A stretch of DNA of 16,258 nucleotides from a bacterium (GTDB lineage Bacteria; Patescibacteriota; Minisyncoccia; Phycocordibacterales; JAUSIJ01). Both the position numbers and the translations under genes were made by a program. The stretch spans positions 1 to 16,258 of the forward strand of contig JAUSIJ010000009.1 of NCBI GenBank assembly GCA_030647855.1, in the 5' to 3' direction. How positions within the stretch are numbered: position 1 is the stretch's first letter; each line of letters begins with the position of its first letter. Shown piece after piece: positions 5,698 through 11,181 of the stretch. The notes under the pieces were generated by a model. That model saw nothing but the letters and a program-made list of their open reading frames with translations. It made no database searches and had not been told where the DNA came from.

Positions 5698-5901
5698 ATG
5701 GATATGCAATCCGTGGAGCGCGCTAAAGAGCGCATTCTCGACCCAGCCACTATTGCAAAACTGGCGAACCATCCTGATCCGGCAATCCGACGTCTCATAG
5801 CTCGCCGCAAGGATATAGATGCCATAACGAAAATTCGGCTTTCCCTCGATAGGGACCCGAGCGTCCAGTATGAGGCCGCCATGCAACAAACGTCCGTTTA
5901 A
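5698..5901 (+). CDS. Small HEAT/leucine-rich-variant-like repeat protein
   Basis: A 67-aa protein. After an amphipathic helix (VERAKERILDPATIAKLANH) it carries a repeat unit, HPDPAIRRLIARRKDIDAIT then KIRLSLDRDPSVQYEAAM. The 'HPDP.VR...A....' followed by 'L..D.DP.V...A' pattern is characteristic of LRV/HEAT-like helical repeats, which usually mediate protein contacts. Here there are only about two units, far shorter than typical members. AAAAGGAG (5686-5693) lies 4 nt before ATG 5698 and sets the start; the frame is open far upstream, but that part overlaps the previous gene. It probably shares the promoter at 5162. The stop codon lies in the loop of its terminator. Confidence 0.75.
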   Translation: MDMQSVERAKERILDPATIAKLANHPDPAIRRLIARRKDIDAITKIRLSLDRDPSVQYEAAMQQTSV

Positions 5902-5917
5902 CAGCGGACGTTTTTTT
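5888..5917 (+). terminator. Intrinsic terminator
   Basis: AAACGTCCG (5888-5896) pairs with CGGACGTTT (5905-5913), then a T run to 5917. The TAA stop (5899-5901) is inside the 8-nt loop. Confidence 0.9.
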
Positions 5918-5919
5918 AT

Positions 5920-6219
5920 TTACCGAGCTCTCATAACGAACCAGACCACAAGAATGAGCACAATTATGGCAATGAGAATCGCCCAGAAGGTGGAACGCGT
6001 CGTTGGAGCGGTAGTTGTAGCTTCGTCGCCGGTTTGCGGAAGAATATCAACAGTTGTGGTAGGAACCGTCGTTATTGACGTCGTACCGACCTGTGCCCCA
6101 ACACCGACTGGTACGAGCAAAACCGCAATCGCCCCGATAACAATGAACGGCGTCATGATTCGAAACGCCCTTCGAAGTGCGTGATGAACCTGATTCGAAT
6201 ATGAAAATGCGCTTTGCAT
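5920..6219 (-). CDS. Small secreted protein with LPQTG sortase-type anchor
   Basis: A 99-aa predicted surface protein. A basic N-region (RRAFR) and a hydrophobic core (PFIVIGAIAVLLVPVGVGAQ, about residues 24-43) form a signal peptide with a likely cut near GVGAQ. The short mature part is Thr-rich (TTSITTVPTTTVD). LPQTG is at residues 60-64, followed by a Thr/Ala linker, a 19-residue hydrophobic helix (FWAILIAIIVLILVVWFVM) and a basic RAR end. This is the arrangement of a sortase substrate, although the 13-residue linker after LPQTG is longer than usual. No sortase gene is in the window. The start may be ATG 6219 or the internal ATG 6156, which gives a more standard signal peptide. Convergent with the 5698 gene. 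Confidence 0.75.
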   Translation of the reverse strand: MQSAFSYSNQVHHALRRAFRIMTPFIVIGAIAVLLVPVGVGAQVGTTSITTVPTTTVDILPQTGDEATTTAPTTRSTFWAILIAIIVLILVVWFVMRAR

Positions 6220-6255
6220 AAAATAAAAAATTAGTTTTAATAATGCTCAACCATA

Positions 6256-6381
6256 TATACTCTCCTGTTATGAAATTTGGATTAAACTCATGAGTGGCCA
6301 CCGAATTCCGCGAGCTAAACGAACGGTATGATTCGGTATCAGAGCCGCGGATAATACCTAATATTTTCACATGAGTTTTTT
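6256..6381 (+). ncRNA. Candidate structured RNA bounded by an inverted repeat and T run
   Basis: After a TATACT box (6256-6261), AAACTCATG (6284-6292) is mirrored 77 nt later by CATGAGTTT (6370-6378), which runs into six T. The interior is dense with complementary segments: TCCGCG-A-GCT (6307-6316) with AGCCGCGGA (6343-6351), ACCGAAT (6300-6306) with ATTCGGT (6331-6337), GGTAT (6335-6339) with ATACC, and an 8-bp palindrome GTGGCCAC. Some of these are mutually exclusive, which could mean switching or chance. No known RNA family is recognised and the -35 is poor. Confidence 0.35.
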
Positions 6382-6410
6382 ATCATTAGATGAGATTTTT
6401 CGGAGACAGC

Positions 6411-6551
6411 ATGTATAGAAGAACTTTTTGTTTCTTGATTGTTGTTCTTTCCGATTGTGGCGATACTAGAGATAGACTCTATACCGGTAGGAGCACGGGC
6501 TCCGGTTCTGGGAGCTTTGGGTTCTTTGTGTATGCCATGTACATAGCTTAG
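6411..6551 (+). CDS. Possible 46-aa small ORF
   Basis: ATG 6411 follows GGAGA (6402-6406) by 4 nt. The product starts MYRRTFCFLIVVLSDCGD, a short basic/hydrophobic signal-like segment ending near a cysteine, then a Gly/Ser-rich stretch (STGSGSGSFGFFVYAM). It resembles nothing I know. It lies in the 408-bp gap between 6219 and 6628, otherwise filled by the candidate RNA at 6256 and the promoter at 6594. The ORF could be fortuitous. Confidence 0.25.
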   Translation: MYRRTFCFLIVVLSDCGDTRDRLYTGRSTGSGSGSFGFFVYAMYIA

Positions 6552-6593
6552 ACCGAGCGAGTGGTCACAAGCTATTGAACCATTACGGTTTGC

Positions 6594-6621
6594 TTGACAA
6601 TTCTTTTAAAACATTTATAAA
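6594..6621 (+). promoter_or_regulatory. Strong leaderless promoter
   Basis: A consensus -35 TTGACA (6594-6599), a 16-bp spacer, and -10 TATAAA (6616-6621), which ends 6 nt before ATG 6628. No SD is present, so a leaderless mRNA is predicted. Confidence 0.75.
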
Positions 6622-6627
6622 TGCGGT

Positions 6628-6861
6628 ATGGATCAAGTACTGAAATACATCAACTTCTTCATTTTCCTCATGATTTCGGCCTTATTTCTGCCTCTTACTT
6701 TTTTTGTGGGAATTCTTTACCCTTTCTGGGAAAAGCTGAAATATCTTAATTTTCTCGTATTTGTCATAGTTTCGGCTTTTTTCCTGCCACTTACCTTTTT
6801 TGTAGCCATTATTTTTCCTTTCTGGGAAAAGTGGAGTGAAAAAGCTCTCAACTTGAGCTAG
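6628..6861 (+). CDS. Membrane protein built from a tandem 32-residue duplication
   Basis: A 77-aa hydrophobic protein consisting of two head-to-tail copies of one unit. The first begins LKYINFFIFLMISALFLPLT (residues 5-36) and the second LKYLNFLVFVIVSAFFLPLT (37-68). Each copy ends in PFWEK, and a short polar tail WSEKALNLS follows. At the DNA level the two 96-bp copies (6640-6735 and 6736-6831) remain alignable, so the duplication is fairly recent or conserved. Each unit holds one long hydrophobic segment broken by proline, so the protein should cross or dip into the membrane twice. No function is known. It is expressed from a near-consensus leaderless promoter and may be cotranscribed with the secreted protein 43 bp downstream. 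Confidence 0.8.
   Translation: MDQVLKYINFFIFLMISALFLPLTFFVGILYPFWEKLKYLNFLVFVIVSAFFLPLTFFVAIIFPFWEKWSEKALNLS
6640..6831 (+). repeat. Tandem 96-bp coding repeat (two copies)
   Basis: Copy 1 is 6640-6735 and copy 2 is 6736-6831. Both begin CTGAAATA and end TTTCTGGGAAAAG, at exactly 96-bp periodicity (32 codons). Confidence 0.85.
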
Positions 6862-6904
6862 ATTCACCGAATCCACACTTATAGAGTTTCATAATAGCCC
6901 TACC

Positions 6905-7777
6905 ATGAGAACCAGCGTCTATTATATCTTAGGAGCGATGATCGCTTTGACTGGCGGGACCGAGATTGTGATTGCTCAAACGACAAGCACGACAACTACT
7001 CCCGCCACAAGACCGCTCGAGGGCAGCTGCCAGCTCCAAACTGATTTTATCCCAGGGGAAGGCCACGTCATTACCTGGAGTACAAACGTACGGGGAGGAA
7101 CCGGCGAATATACCTACCGATGGACCATCGAAGGACAAAACGGAGGTGATCTTTCAACTGCCACCGGCACTTTCCCTTTCGGAGACGGCGGTCCGAAAAG
7201 TGGCAACGTAGTAATACAATCTGGCGAAGAAGAAATAACGCTTAGCTGTGAGGCGGAACCACCGGTCACAATAAATGAGTTTACCCCTCTTACAGGAAGC
7301 TGCTATACTTCCGGAAGCTCAATCGCGAACGACAGGCGATCCCTCACATGGTACGCAAGCGCCTCACGGGGGGATGCTCTTTTCGAATGGAGAGGCAGCG
7401 CAACCTCGACAACAGGTTCGTCCTTCACGGAAAATTTTGCAACTACCACGATTGGAGTGCAAAGCGCCGCAGTGACGATCCGTGCCGGTGATCAAGTATT
7501 GCGCTTGCGTTGCGAAGCCCACCTGGCGGAAGCATCCCAGAGCGGCTGCTTTATTGCAACGGCCGCCTATGGCACCTCCTTCGAACCTGAAGTCAACCTG
7601 CTTCGGACATTTCGCGACACCCGGCTCAGTAAGCATCCGCTCGGCCAGTCTTTTATCGAGGCCTATTATGAGGTGAGTCCTCCGCTCGCGGACGTCATCC
7701 GAGACAATGCCTTCCTCAAGGGTTTGACTAGAGGTCTCCTTGCCCCGGTGGTTGCGATTGTCGCCCTCATCGTTTGA
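6905..7777 (+). CDS. Secreted protein with two Ig-like repeats and CFI-box C-terminal domain
   Basis: A 290-aa exported protein. A signal peptide (YYILGAMIALTGGTEIVIAQ, cut near residue 25) is followed by a Thr-rich linker. Two related beta-sandwich-like repeats follow: one from LEGSCQLQTDFIPGEGHVIT to ITLSCEAEP, and one from LTGSCYTSGSSIANDRRSLT to LRLRCEAHL. Each has a GSC near its start and a L.CEA near its end, suggesting an internal disulfide. The C-terminal about 75 residues begin CFIATAAYGTSFEPEV and continue LLRTFRDTRLSKHPLGQSFI, EAYYEVSPPLADVI and a final hydrophobic helix. This matches the CFI-box-CTERM domain known from secreted bacterial proteins, thought to be a sorting or anchoring tail. 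The family name is from knowledge; the role is unproven. Start ATG 6905, no SD. Confidence 0.85.
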   Translation: MRTSVYYILGAMIALTGGTEIVIAQTTSTTTTPATRPLEGSCQLQTDFIPGEGHVITWSTNVRGGTGEYTYRWTIEGQNGGDLSTATGTFPFGDGGPKSGNVVIQSGEEEITLSCEAEPPVTINEFTPLTGSCYTSGSSIANDRRSLTWYASASRGDALFEWRGSATSTTGSSFTENFATTTIGVQSAAVTIRAGDQVLRLRCEAHLAEASQSGCFIATAAYGTSFEPEVNLLRTFRDTRLSKHPLGQSFIEAYYEVSPPLADVIRDNAFLKGLTRGLLAPVVAIVALIV

Positions 7778-7806
7778 GTTGTAAGAAAGACCCCGGTAGC
7801 TCGTCT

Positions 7807-7832
7807 ATAATAACGGCGCAAGCCGTTATTAT
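7807..7832 (+). terminator. 11-bp hairpin with GCAA tetraloop
   Basis: ATAATAACGGC (7807-7817), loop GCAA, GCCGTTATTAT (7822-7832), then TTACTAAG. It lies between two secreted-protein genes. Its left arm contains TATAAT (7806-7811), so it could be a weak terminator, a 5' stabilising hairpin, or both promoter and structure. The tail is poor in T. Confidence 0.5.
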
Positions 7833-7851
7833 TTACTAAGTAGTTTCTCAC

Positions 7852-8499
7852 ATGAAATATGTTATAGCACCGCTCATTGCGGTAGGTCTTCTTTTTACAA
7901 ATTTCGCCGAAGCGCACAAACCGGAACCAACGCCTGTAAAGCATGCTTCCGCGGCAGAAATCGGGACAAATGGCAAAATAAAGCTGCGCGGCACCCTGAC
8001 CGGTATCGCCGGTAATACCCTTTCCGTCAAAAACGTGGCGGGCACCTGGACCGTAAAAACCACTGCCGTGACCGACTTGATTCCGGAGAACTTAGCCTCA
8101 TTTATTACAGGGCGCCTCGTCGGGGTGCACGGTACCATGGCCACAGGTACAGACTGGACCGTTAACGCGAAGAGCGTTCACCAGTTTACCGATAAGCAAG
8201 AGGAAAAAGAGGTAAAAAAAGAGATAAAGAAGGAGCTAAAAAATATCAGGAAATCGGCACCCAAACCAAAGATGTTCGAGGGGAAGGTTCAAGCTATCGC
8301 CTCAAGCACTATAACGCTTAACGCCTCCACAAGTCCGATCACGGTAATGACAAATGGCGGAACGAAATTCATTAGCCGGGTATGGTCCGCAATTACCCTG
8401 GGCAGTATACAGATCGGCGACAAATTGCAGATCTGGGGTCACAGAGCATCAAGTACGGTGACAGCCAAGGCGATCAGGAATCTTTCTATCCCTCGGTAG
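7852..8499 (+). CDS. Secreted protein with two DUF5666-like domains
   Basis: A 215-aa exported protein. The signal peptide YVIAPLIAVGLLFTNFAEA is likely cut after residue 21. Two small beta-barrel-like domains follow: KLRGTLTGIAGNTLSVKNVA to about residue 110, and FEGKVQAIASSTITLNASTS to the C-terminus. Each has the 'G.V..I....I.L.....V.....T........I..GD...V.G' rhythm of DUF5666, a domain of exported proteins of unknown role. A strongly charged Lys/Glu linker (KQEEKEVKKEIKKELKNIRK, about residues 114-133), probably helical, joins them. The start is ATG 7852, with the GCAA hairpin upstream and no SD. Together with 5920, 6628 and 6905 it forms a run of envelope genes. Confidence 0.8.
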   Translation: MKYVIAPLIAVGLLFTNFAEAHKPEPTPVKHASAAEIGTNGKIKLRGTLTGIAGNTLSVKNVAGTWTVKTTAVTDLIPENLASFITGRLVGVHGTMATGTDWTVNAKSVHQFTDKQEEKEVKKEIKKELKNIRKSAPKPKMFEGKVQAIASSTITLNASTSPITVMTNGGTKFISRVWSAITLGSIQIGDKLQIWGHRASSTVTAKAIRNLSIPR

Positions 8500-8532
8500 C
8501 TCGTGAATTCACCTAAGACTCATCCATAATTG

Positions 8533-8538
8533 TATAGT
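8533..8538 (+). promoter_or_regulatory. Possible -10 box for the 18-aa basic peptide
   Basis: TATAGT. The only -35-like element, TTCACC (8508-8513), is 19 bp upstream. It would start a transcript near 8545 that ends at the terminator about 120 nt later. Confidence 0.3.
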
Positions 8539-8572
8539 CTAAGTGAGGTCGAGCACCTAATGATCAAGTTCC

Positions 8573-8629
8573 ATGGCAAAAACAAAAAAGCGTAAGACCG
8601 GAAGAAAATCCAAATCTAAGAAACGATAG
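8573..8629 (+). CDS. Candidate 18-aa Lys/Arg-rich peptide
   Basis: The ORF encodes MAKTKKRKTGRKSKSKKR: 11 of 18 residues are Lys or Arg, and there is no acidic or aromatic residue. The stop codon is 4 nt before a strong terminator and a possible -10 box lies 35 nt upstream, so the region has the layout of a tiny gene. The composition suggests RNA, ribosome or nucleoid binding, like the shortest ribosomal proteins or histone-like tails. That role is speculation. No SD precedes the ATG, which lowers confidence. Confidence 0.45.
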   Translation: MAKTKKRKTGRKSKSKKR

Positions 8630-8633
8630 CAAC

Positions 8634-8668
8634 AAAAAATCTTCCGCCTCAGGCGGAAGATTTTTTTT
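8634..8668. terminator. Bidirectional terminator containing a dispersed palindrome
   Basis: A 15-bp perfect stem, AAAAAATCTTCCGCC (8634-8648) with GGCGGAAGATTTTTT (8652-8666), and loop TCA. It serves the 8573 ORF (+) and the kinase gene (-, stop at 8709). The core TCCGCCTCAGGCGGA recurs at 10267 and 13647. Confidence 0.92.
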
Positions 8669-8708
8669 ATCGCAGACTCTCCGGTCGAAAGACTTGGTGC
8701 GAGACAGT

Positions 8709-9803
8709 TTATTGATGAATGGGTACCTCGACGTAAAAGGTAGTACCTTTTCCGAGCCGAGAGGTAAACCATATTTTGCCTTTGGCCCGAACCAAGAATG
8801 ACTGAACAATATACAAGCCGAGCCCTGTGCCCTCGCCGTCCATCTCCCTTGCGTTATCGGCGCGATATAGCTTATCAAAAACTTTCTTTTCGGCACGCTT
8901 GGGAATGCCCACGCCGGTATCCTCGACCGTAATCAATAAGTACGAACCTTTTCGCTTGAGCCCTACCGTTACCCTGCCGCCTGAGGGCGTGTACTTAAGA
9001 GCGTTAGAAACAAGATTTTCGATTATTATATTGAGCAGTTTCTTGTCAACGAGAAGATGCGGGAGATTCGTATCGTATTTCCTCTCAATCGAGAGCTTCT
9101 TTTTGTTAATGATATCTCGAAACTCGGCCAGCACCGTTTCAGATGCCTCCCGAGGTTCTACCTCGCCGATGTCGGCCGCAATCGTGCCAAGCTCTATTTT
9201 GGAGACGTTGAGGAGATCCCGCACTAATTTCGCCATCCTTTTACTGGCTTCGAGTGTATCTGTTAAGAATTTTTTTTGATCTTTGGTCAGCCTTCCGCCG
9301 GTTCCGCGAAGCATAAGTTCAGTATTAAGCCCGATAATGGCAAGCGGGGTGTTAAGCTGATGGGCCACAAAAGAAATGAATTCATCTTTTTCGTCGTCTT
9401 TCTTACTGAGCTCGGAAATATCAGCAAAAAGCACGACTGCGCCAATTATTTTCTTTTTACGAACTATGGGCGCCGCGGTGAGCGCTACCGGAAAGGTATC
9501 GCCGCTTTTCTTCCGATAATAGAGACGGTTCGGGTGACTCTGTTTAAAACGTTTACCGGTCATGAGCGCGATTTTAAGAGGCTGTTTTTCGGCTTTTTTC
9601 CCCTCCCGCCCCTCCATAGCAAGCCTTTCAAATGCGCTTTTGCCGATGATCTCCCGAGCCGGGTACCCGAGCAGACGCAGGGCTTCCGGGTTGAGCATCG
9701 TAACGACACCTCTCCTATCCGTGACAATGAGACCGGTAGCGGCGCTTAAAAAAACCTCCTCAAGTTTTTTCGACGACACGACAAGTCTTTTTTTATTATG
9801 CAT
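8709..9803 (-). CDS. Soluble PAS-domain sensor histidine kinase
   Basis: A cytosolic two-component kinase of about 364 aa that autophosphorylates on histidine and passes phosphate to a response regulator. A PAS domain spans about residues 10-130 (FLSAATGLIVTDRRGVVTML, then YRKKSGDTFPVALTAAPI). The HisKA H-box is FISFVAHQLNTPLAIIG with H148. The HATPase motifs follow: N-box ENLVSNALKYTP (about 262-273), G1 VEDTGVGIP (293-301), F-box KVFDKLYRAD and G2 GEGTGLGLYIVQ (about 323-334). No transmembrane segment is present, so an intracellular signal is sensed. ATG 9803 is preferred because TTGATA-N17-TATTAT ends 7 nt before it; in-frame starts at 9812, 9824 and TTG 9839 would translate across that promoter. 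The partner regulator lies upstream at 10318. Confidence 0.93.
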   Translation of the reverse strand: MHNKKRLVVSSKKLEEVFLSAATGLIVTDRRGVVTMLNPEALRLLGYPAREIIGKSAFERLAMEGREGKKAEKQPLKIALMTGKRFKQSHPNRLYYRKKSGDTFPVALTAAPIVRKKKIIGAVVLFADISELSKKDDEKDEFISFVAHQLNTPLAIIGLNTELMLRGTGGRLTKDQKKFLTDTLEASKRMAKLVRDLLNVSKIELGTIAADIGEVEPREASETVLAEFRDIINKKKLSIERKYDTNLPHLLVDKKLLNIIIENLVSNALKYTPSGGRVTVGLKRKGSYLLITVEDTGVGIPKRAEKKVFDKLYRADNAREMDGEGTGLGLYIVQSFLVRAKGKIWFTSRLGKGTTFYVEVPIHQ

Positions 9804-9810
9804 ACGCTTC

Positions 9811-9839
9811 ATAATATGAACCATACGCTTTGGTATCAA
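9811..9839 (-). promoter_or_regulatory. Candidate leaderless promoter of the histidine kinase
   Basis: Minus strand: -35 TTGATA (9839-9834), 17-bp spacer, -10 TATTAT (9816-9811), 7 nt, ATG 9803. It overlaps the possible longer N-terminus of the gene. Confidence 0.55.
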
Positions 9840-9900
9840 GACGAGGAGTTTTTCAAGGAATAGATCGCAGAGAATAGCTTCCCTTTATGGACTTTCTTTA

Positions 9901-9929
9901 ATCATATCACTTTTCGCCTGCCCTGAAAA
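9901..9929 (-). promoter_or_regulatory. Second candidate promoter upstream of the kinase
   Basis: Minus strand: TTTTCA (9929-9924), 17-bp spacer, TATGAT (9906-9901). It is flanked by a 9-bp inverted repeat, AGACGAGGA (9839-9847) and TCCTCGTCT (9937-9945). Confidence 0.4.
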
Positions 9930-9966
9930 GCCCTTGTCCTCGTCTCCTGAATTCAACCCTTCAGTG

Positions 9967-10007
9967 TTGCACTTACTTGTTGAACTTAATATAAATTCTG
10001 ATATATT
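9967..10007 (+). promoter_or_regulatory. Two overlapping plus-strand promoter-like sequences
   Basis: TTGCAC (9967-9972)-N17-TATAAA (9990-9995) and TTGAAC (9980-9985)-N16-TATATT (10002-10007). They point away from the kinase into the gap, antisense to the regulator's 3' side. No coding gene follows, so they may drive a non-coding RNA or be chance in AT-rich DNA. Confidence 0.4.
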
Positions 10008-10033
10008 CTAAAACATACTCCATATTTTAAGCC

Positions 10034-10063
10034 AAAAAGATACCGCAAGGTTCGACCTTGCGG
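10034..10063 (-). terminator. Probable terminator of the response-regulator transcript
   Basis: Minus strand: CCGCAAGGT (10063-10055) pairs with ACCTTGCGG (10051-10043), loop CGA, then TATC-T5. It lies about 255 nt past the regulator stop, so the regulator and kinase are likely separate transcripts. Confidence 0.6.
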
Positions 10064-10089
10064 CAACGGCTCAATCTGTTGAGCCGTTG
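10064..10089. repeat. Perfect 11-bp hairpin adjoining the terminator
   Basis: CAACGGCTCAA (10064-10074) and TTGAGCCGTTG (10079-10089) around TCTG, directly abutting the terminator hairpin. The pair makes a double stem-loop whose function is unknown. Confidence 0.7.
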
Positions 10090-10106
10090 AAAAATAGGCA
10101 CAATTA

Positions 10107-10126
10107 GGCGTTAGGTGGCGTTAGGG
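10107..10126. promoter_or_regulatory. 10-bp tandem direct repeat, possible response-regulator site
   Basis: GGCGTTAGGT followed by GGCGTTAGGG, with a further TTAGG at 10104-10108. OmpR/PhoB-type regulators bind tandem direct repeats spaced about one helical turn, and such a regulator is encoded next door. Binding here is inference only. The rest of 10127-10317 holds no convincing gene, only the palindrome at 10266. Confidence 0.3.
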
Positions 10127-10265
10127 CATCTCCCTAGGTTTAACCTCGGGAAGAGGGGTGCGATATGTTTGTTTGGAAGAGTCTCTGAACCGACTTCTAA
10201 CAACCAGATGGGGCACTGCTTTTGCCTGAAAAAGACTAGCGAGCGCGACGGCGCGAGCTCGAGGA

Positions 10266-10282
10266 ATCCGCCTCAGGCGGAT
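10266..10282. repeat. Dispersed palindrome, copy 2
   Basis: A 17-bp palindromic element with core TCCGCCTCAGGCGGA (10267-10281), identical to cores at 8643 and 13647. Confidence 0.85.
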
Positions 10283-10317
10283 ATCCGTGCTTTTTAGGGC
10301 AAATCCGAGCATTCCTC

Positions 10318-10995
10318 TTACGCGCGAATCCTATACCCCACTCCACGGACCGTTTCGAGAAGCTTTTTATGGTCGTTATCGTTAATTTTTTTACGCAGAT
10401 TTTTTATATGAACGTCGAGAACGTTGCTGAAAGAATCAAAATCAAAGCCCCATAGGTGATCGAGAATCTGATTTCGCGAGAGTACTTGATTTGCATGACG
10501 CATAAGATGCTCGAGCAGGGCAAATTCCTTTACCGTAAGATCCTTGATGAGTTTACCGTTATAGGTAACCTCGCGCGTTACTGAGTTGAGACCCAACCCC
10601 CGAACACTTAGCTCCACCGCCACAACTTGCTTGGGACGCCGCAGGAGAGCTTTGATCCTCGCCGTTAATTCTTCGAATGAAAACGGCTTAACAAGATAGT
10701 CGTCCGCCCCACTCGAGAATGCCGCCACTTTGTCAACTATCTGATCCTTGCCGGTCAACATGAGAATGGGCGTTTGGATCTTCTTTTCTCTCGTAAATCG
10801 GCAGAGCGAGAATCCATCCCCTTTGGGAAGCATGATGTCGAATATAAAGACATCGTAATCATCTCGGCACAAAGATATTCGGCGCTCTGCGGTATCACTA
10901 TCTGATAGGTAGTCAACCGCATAGCCTTCTTTCTTAAGACCTTTCTTGAGAGCTTTCGCTAAAGCTTCGTCATCCTCAACAATTAAAATTCTCAT
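10318..10995 (-). CDS. OmpR/PhoB-family response regulator
   Basis: A 225-aa two-component DNA-binding regulator. The receiver domain (residues 1-118) has the acidic pair D8/D9, phospho-acceptor D53 in FIFDIMLP, switch threonine T81 in LMLTG and K103 in LVKPF. The C-terminal winged-helix domain (about 128-224) shows TVKEFALLEHLMRHANQVLS, the recognition-helix region NVLDVHIKNLRKKI, and the final hairpin VRGVGYRIRA. All functional residues are intact. It starts at ATG 10995 in an AT-rich leader without an SD. It lies upstream of the kinase in the same direction, but about 500 bp with a terminator and separate kinase promoters intervene, so coordinated rather than polycistronic expression is likely. 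Confidence 0.96.
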   Translation of the reverse strand: MRILIVEDDEALAKALKKGLKKEGYAVDYLSDSDTAERRISLCRDDYDVFIFDIMLPKGDGFSLCRFTREKKIQTPILMLTGKDQIVDKVAAFSSGADDYLVKPFSFEELTARIKALLRRPKQVVAVELSVRGLGLNSVTREVTYNGKLIKDLTVKEFALLEHLMRHANQVLSRNQILDHLWGFDFDSFSNVLDVHIKNLRKKINDNDHKKLLETVRGVGYRIRA

Positions 10996-11181
10996 ATTAT
11001 TTTTTTATTTTTTATTTCCCAAATCTCGCAAAATTAATGAAGTAATTATCAATTTCGAAAATGAATTTTTCATAAAGAACCTCGGCCTTTCCACTCATTC
11101 ATACTAAATCATCTTACCCCTCTTGAAAAGACGCACCAAGTTCACCAATCTTTCAGTCACCCTTCATATGTTTAAAAGCAT

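Noticed and set aside
8557-8896. Minus-strand frames opposite the basic peptide and the kinase 3' end
   Set aside because: They run through a bidirectional terminator and another frame of the kinase gene.
10043-10063. GGTTCGACC resembling a tRNA T-arm
   Set aside because: It is the loop and stem of a 9-bp hairpin; no acceptor, D or anticodon arms can be drawn around it.
10115-10312. Open frames on both strands (60 and 63 codons) between regulator and kinase
   Set aside because: They overlap each other, contain the dispersed palindrome, have no ribosome site and give low-complexity basic products without a domain.
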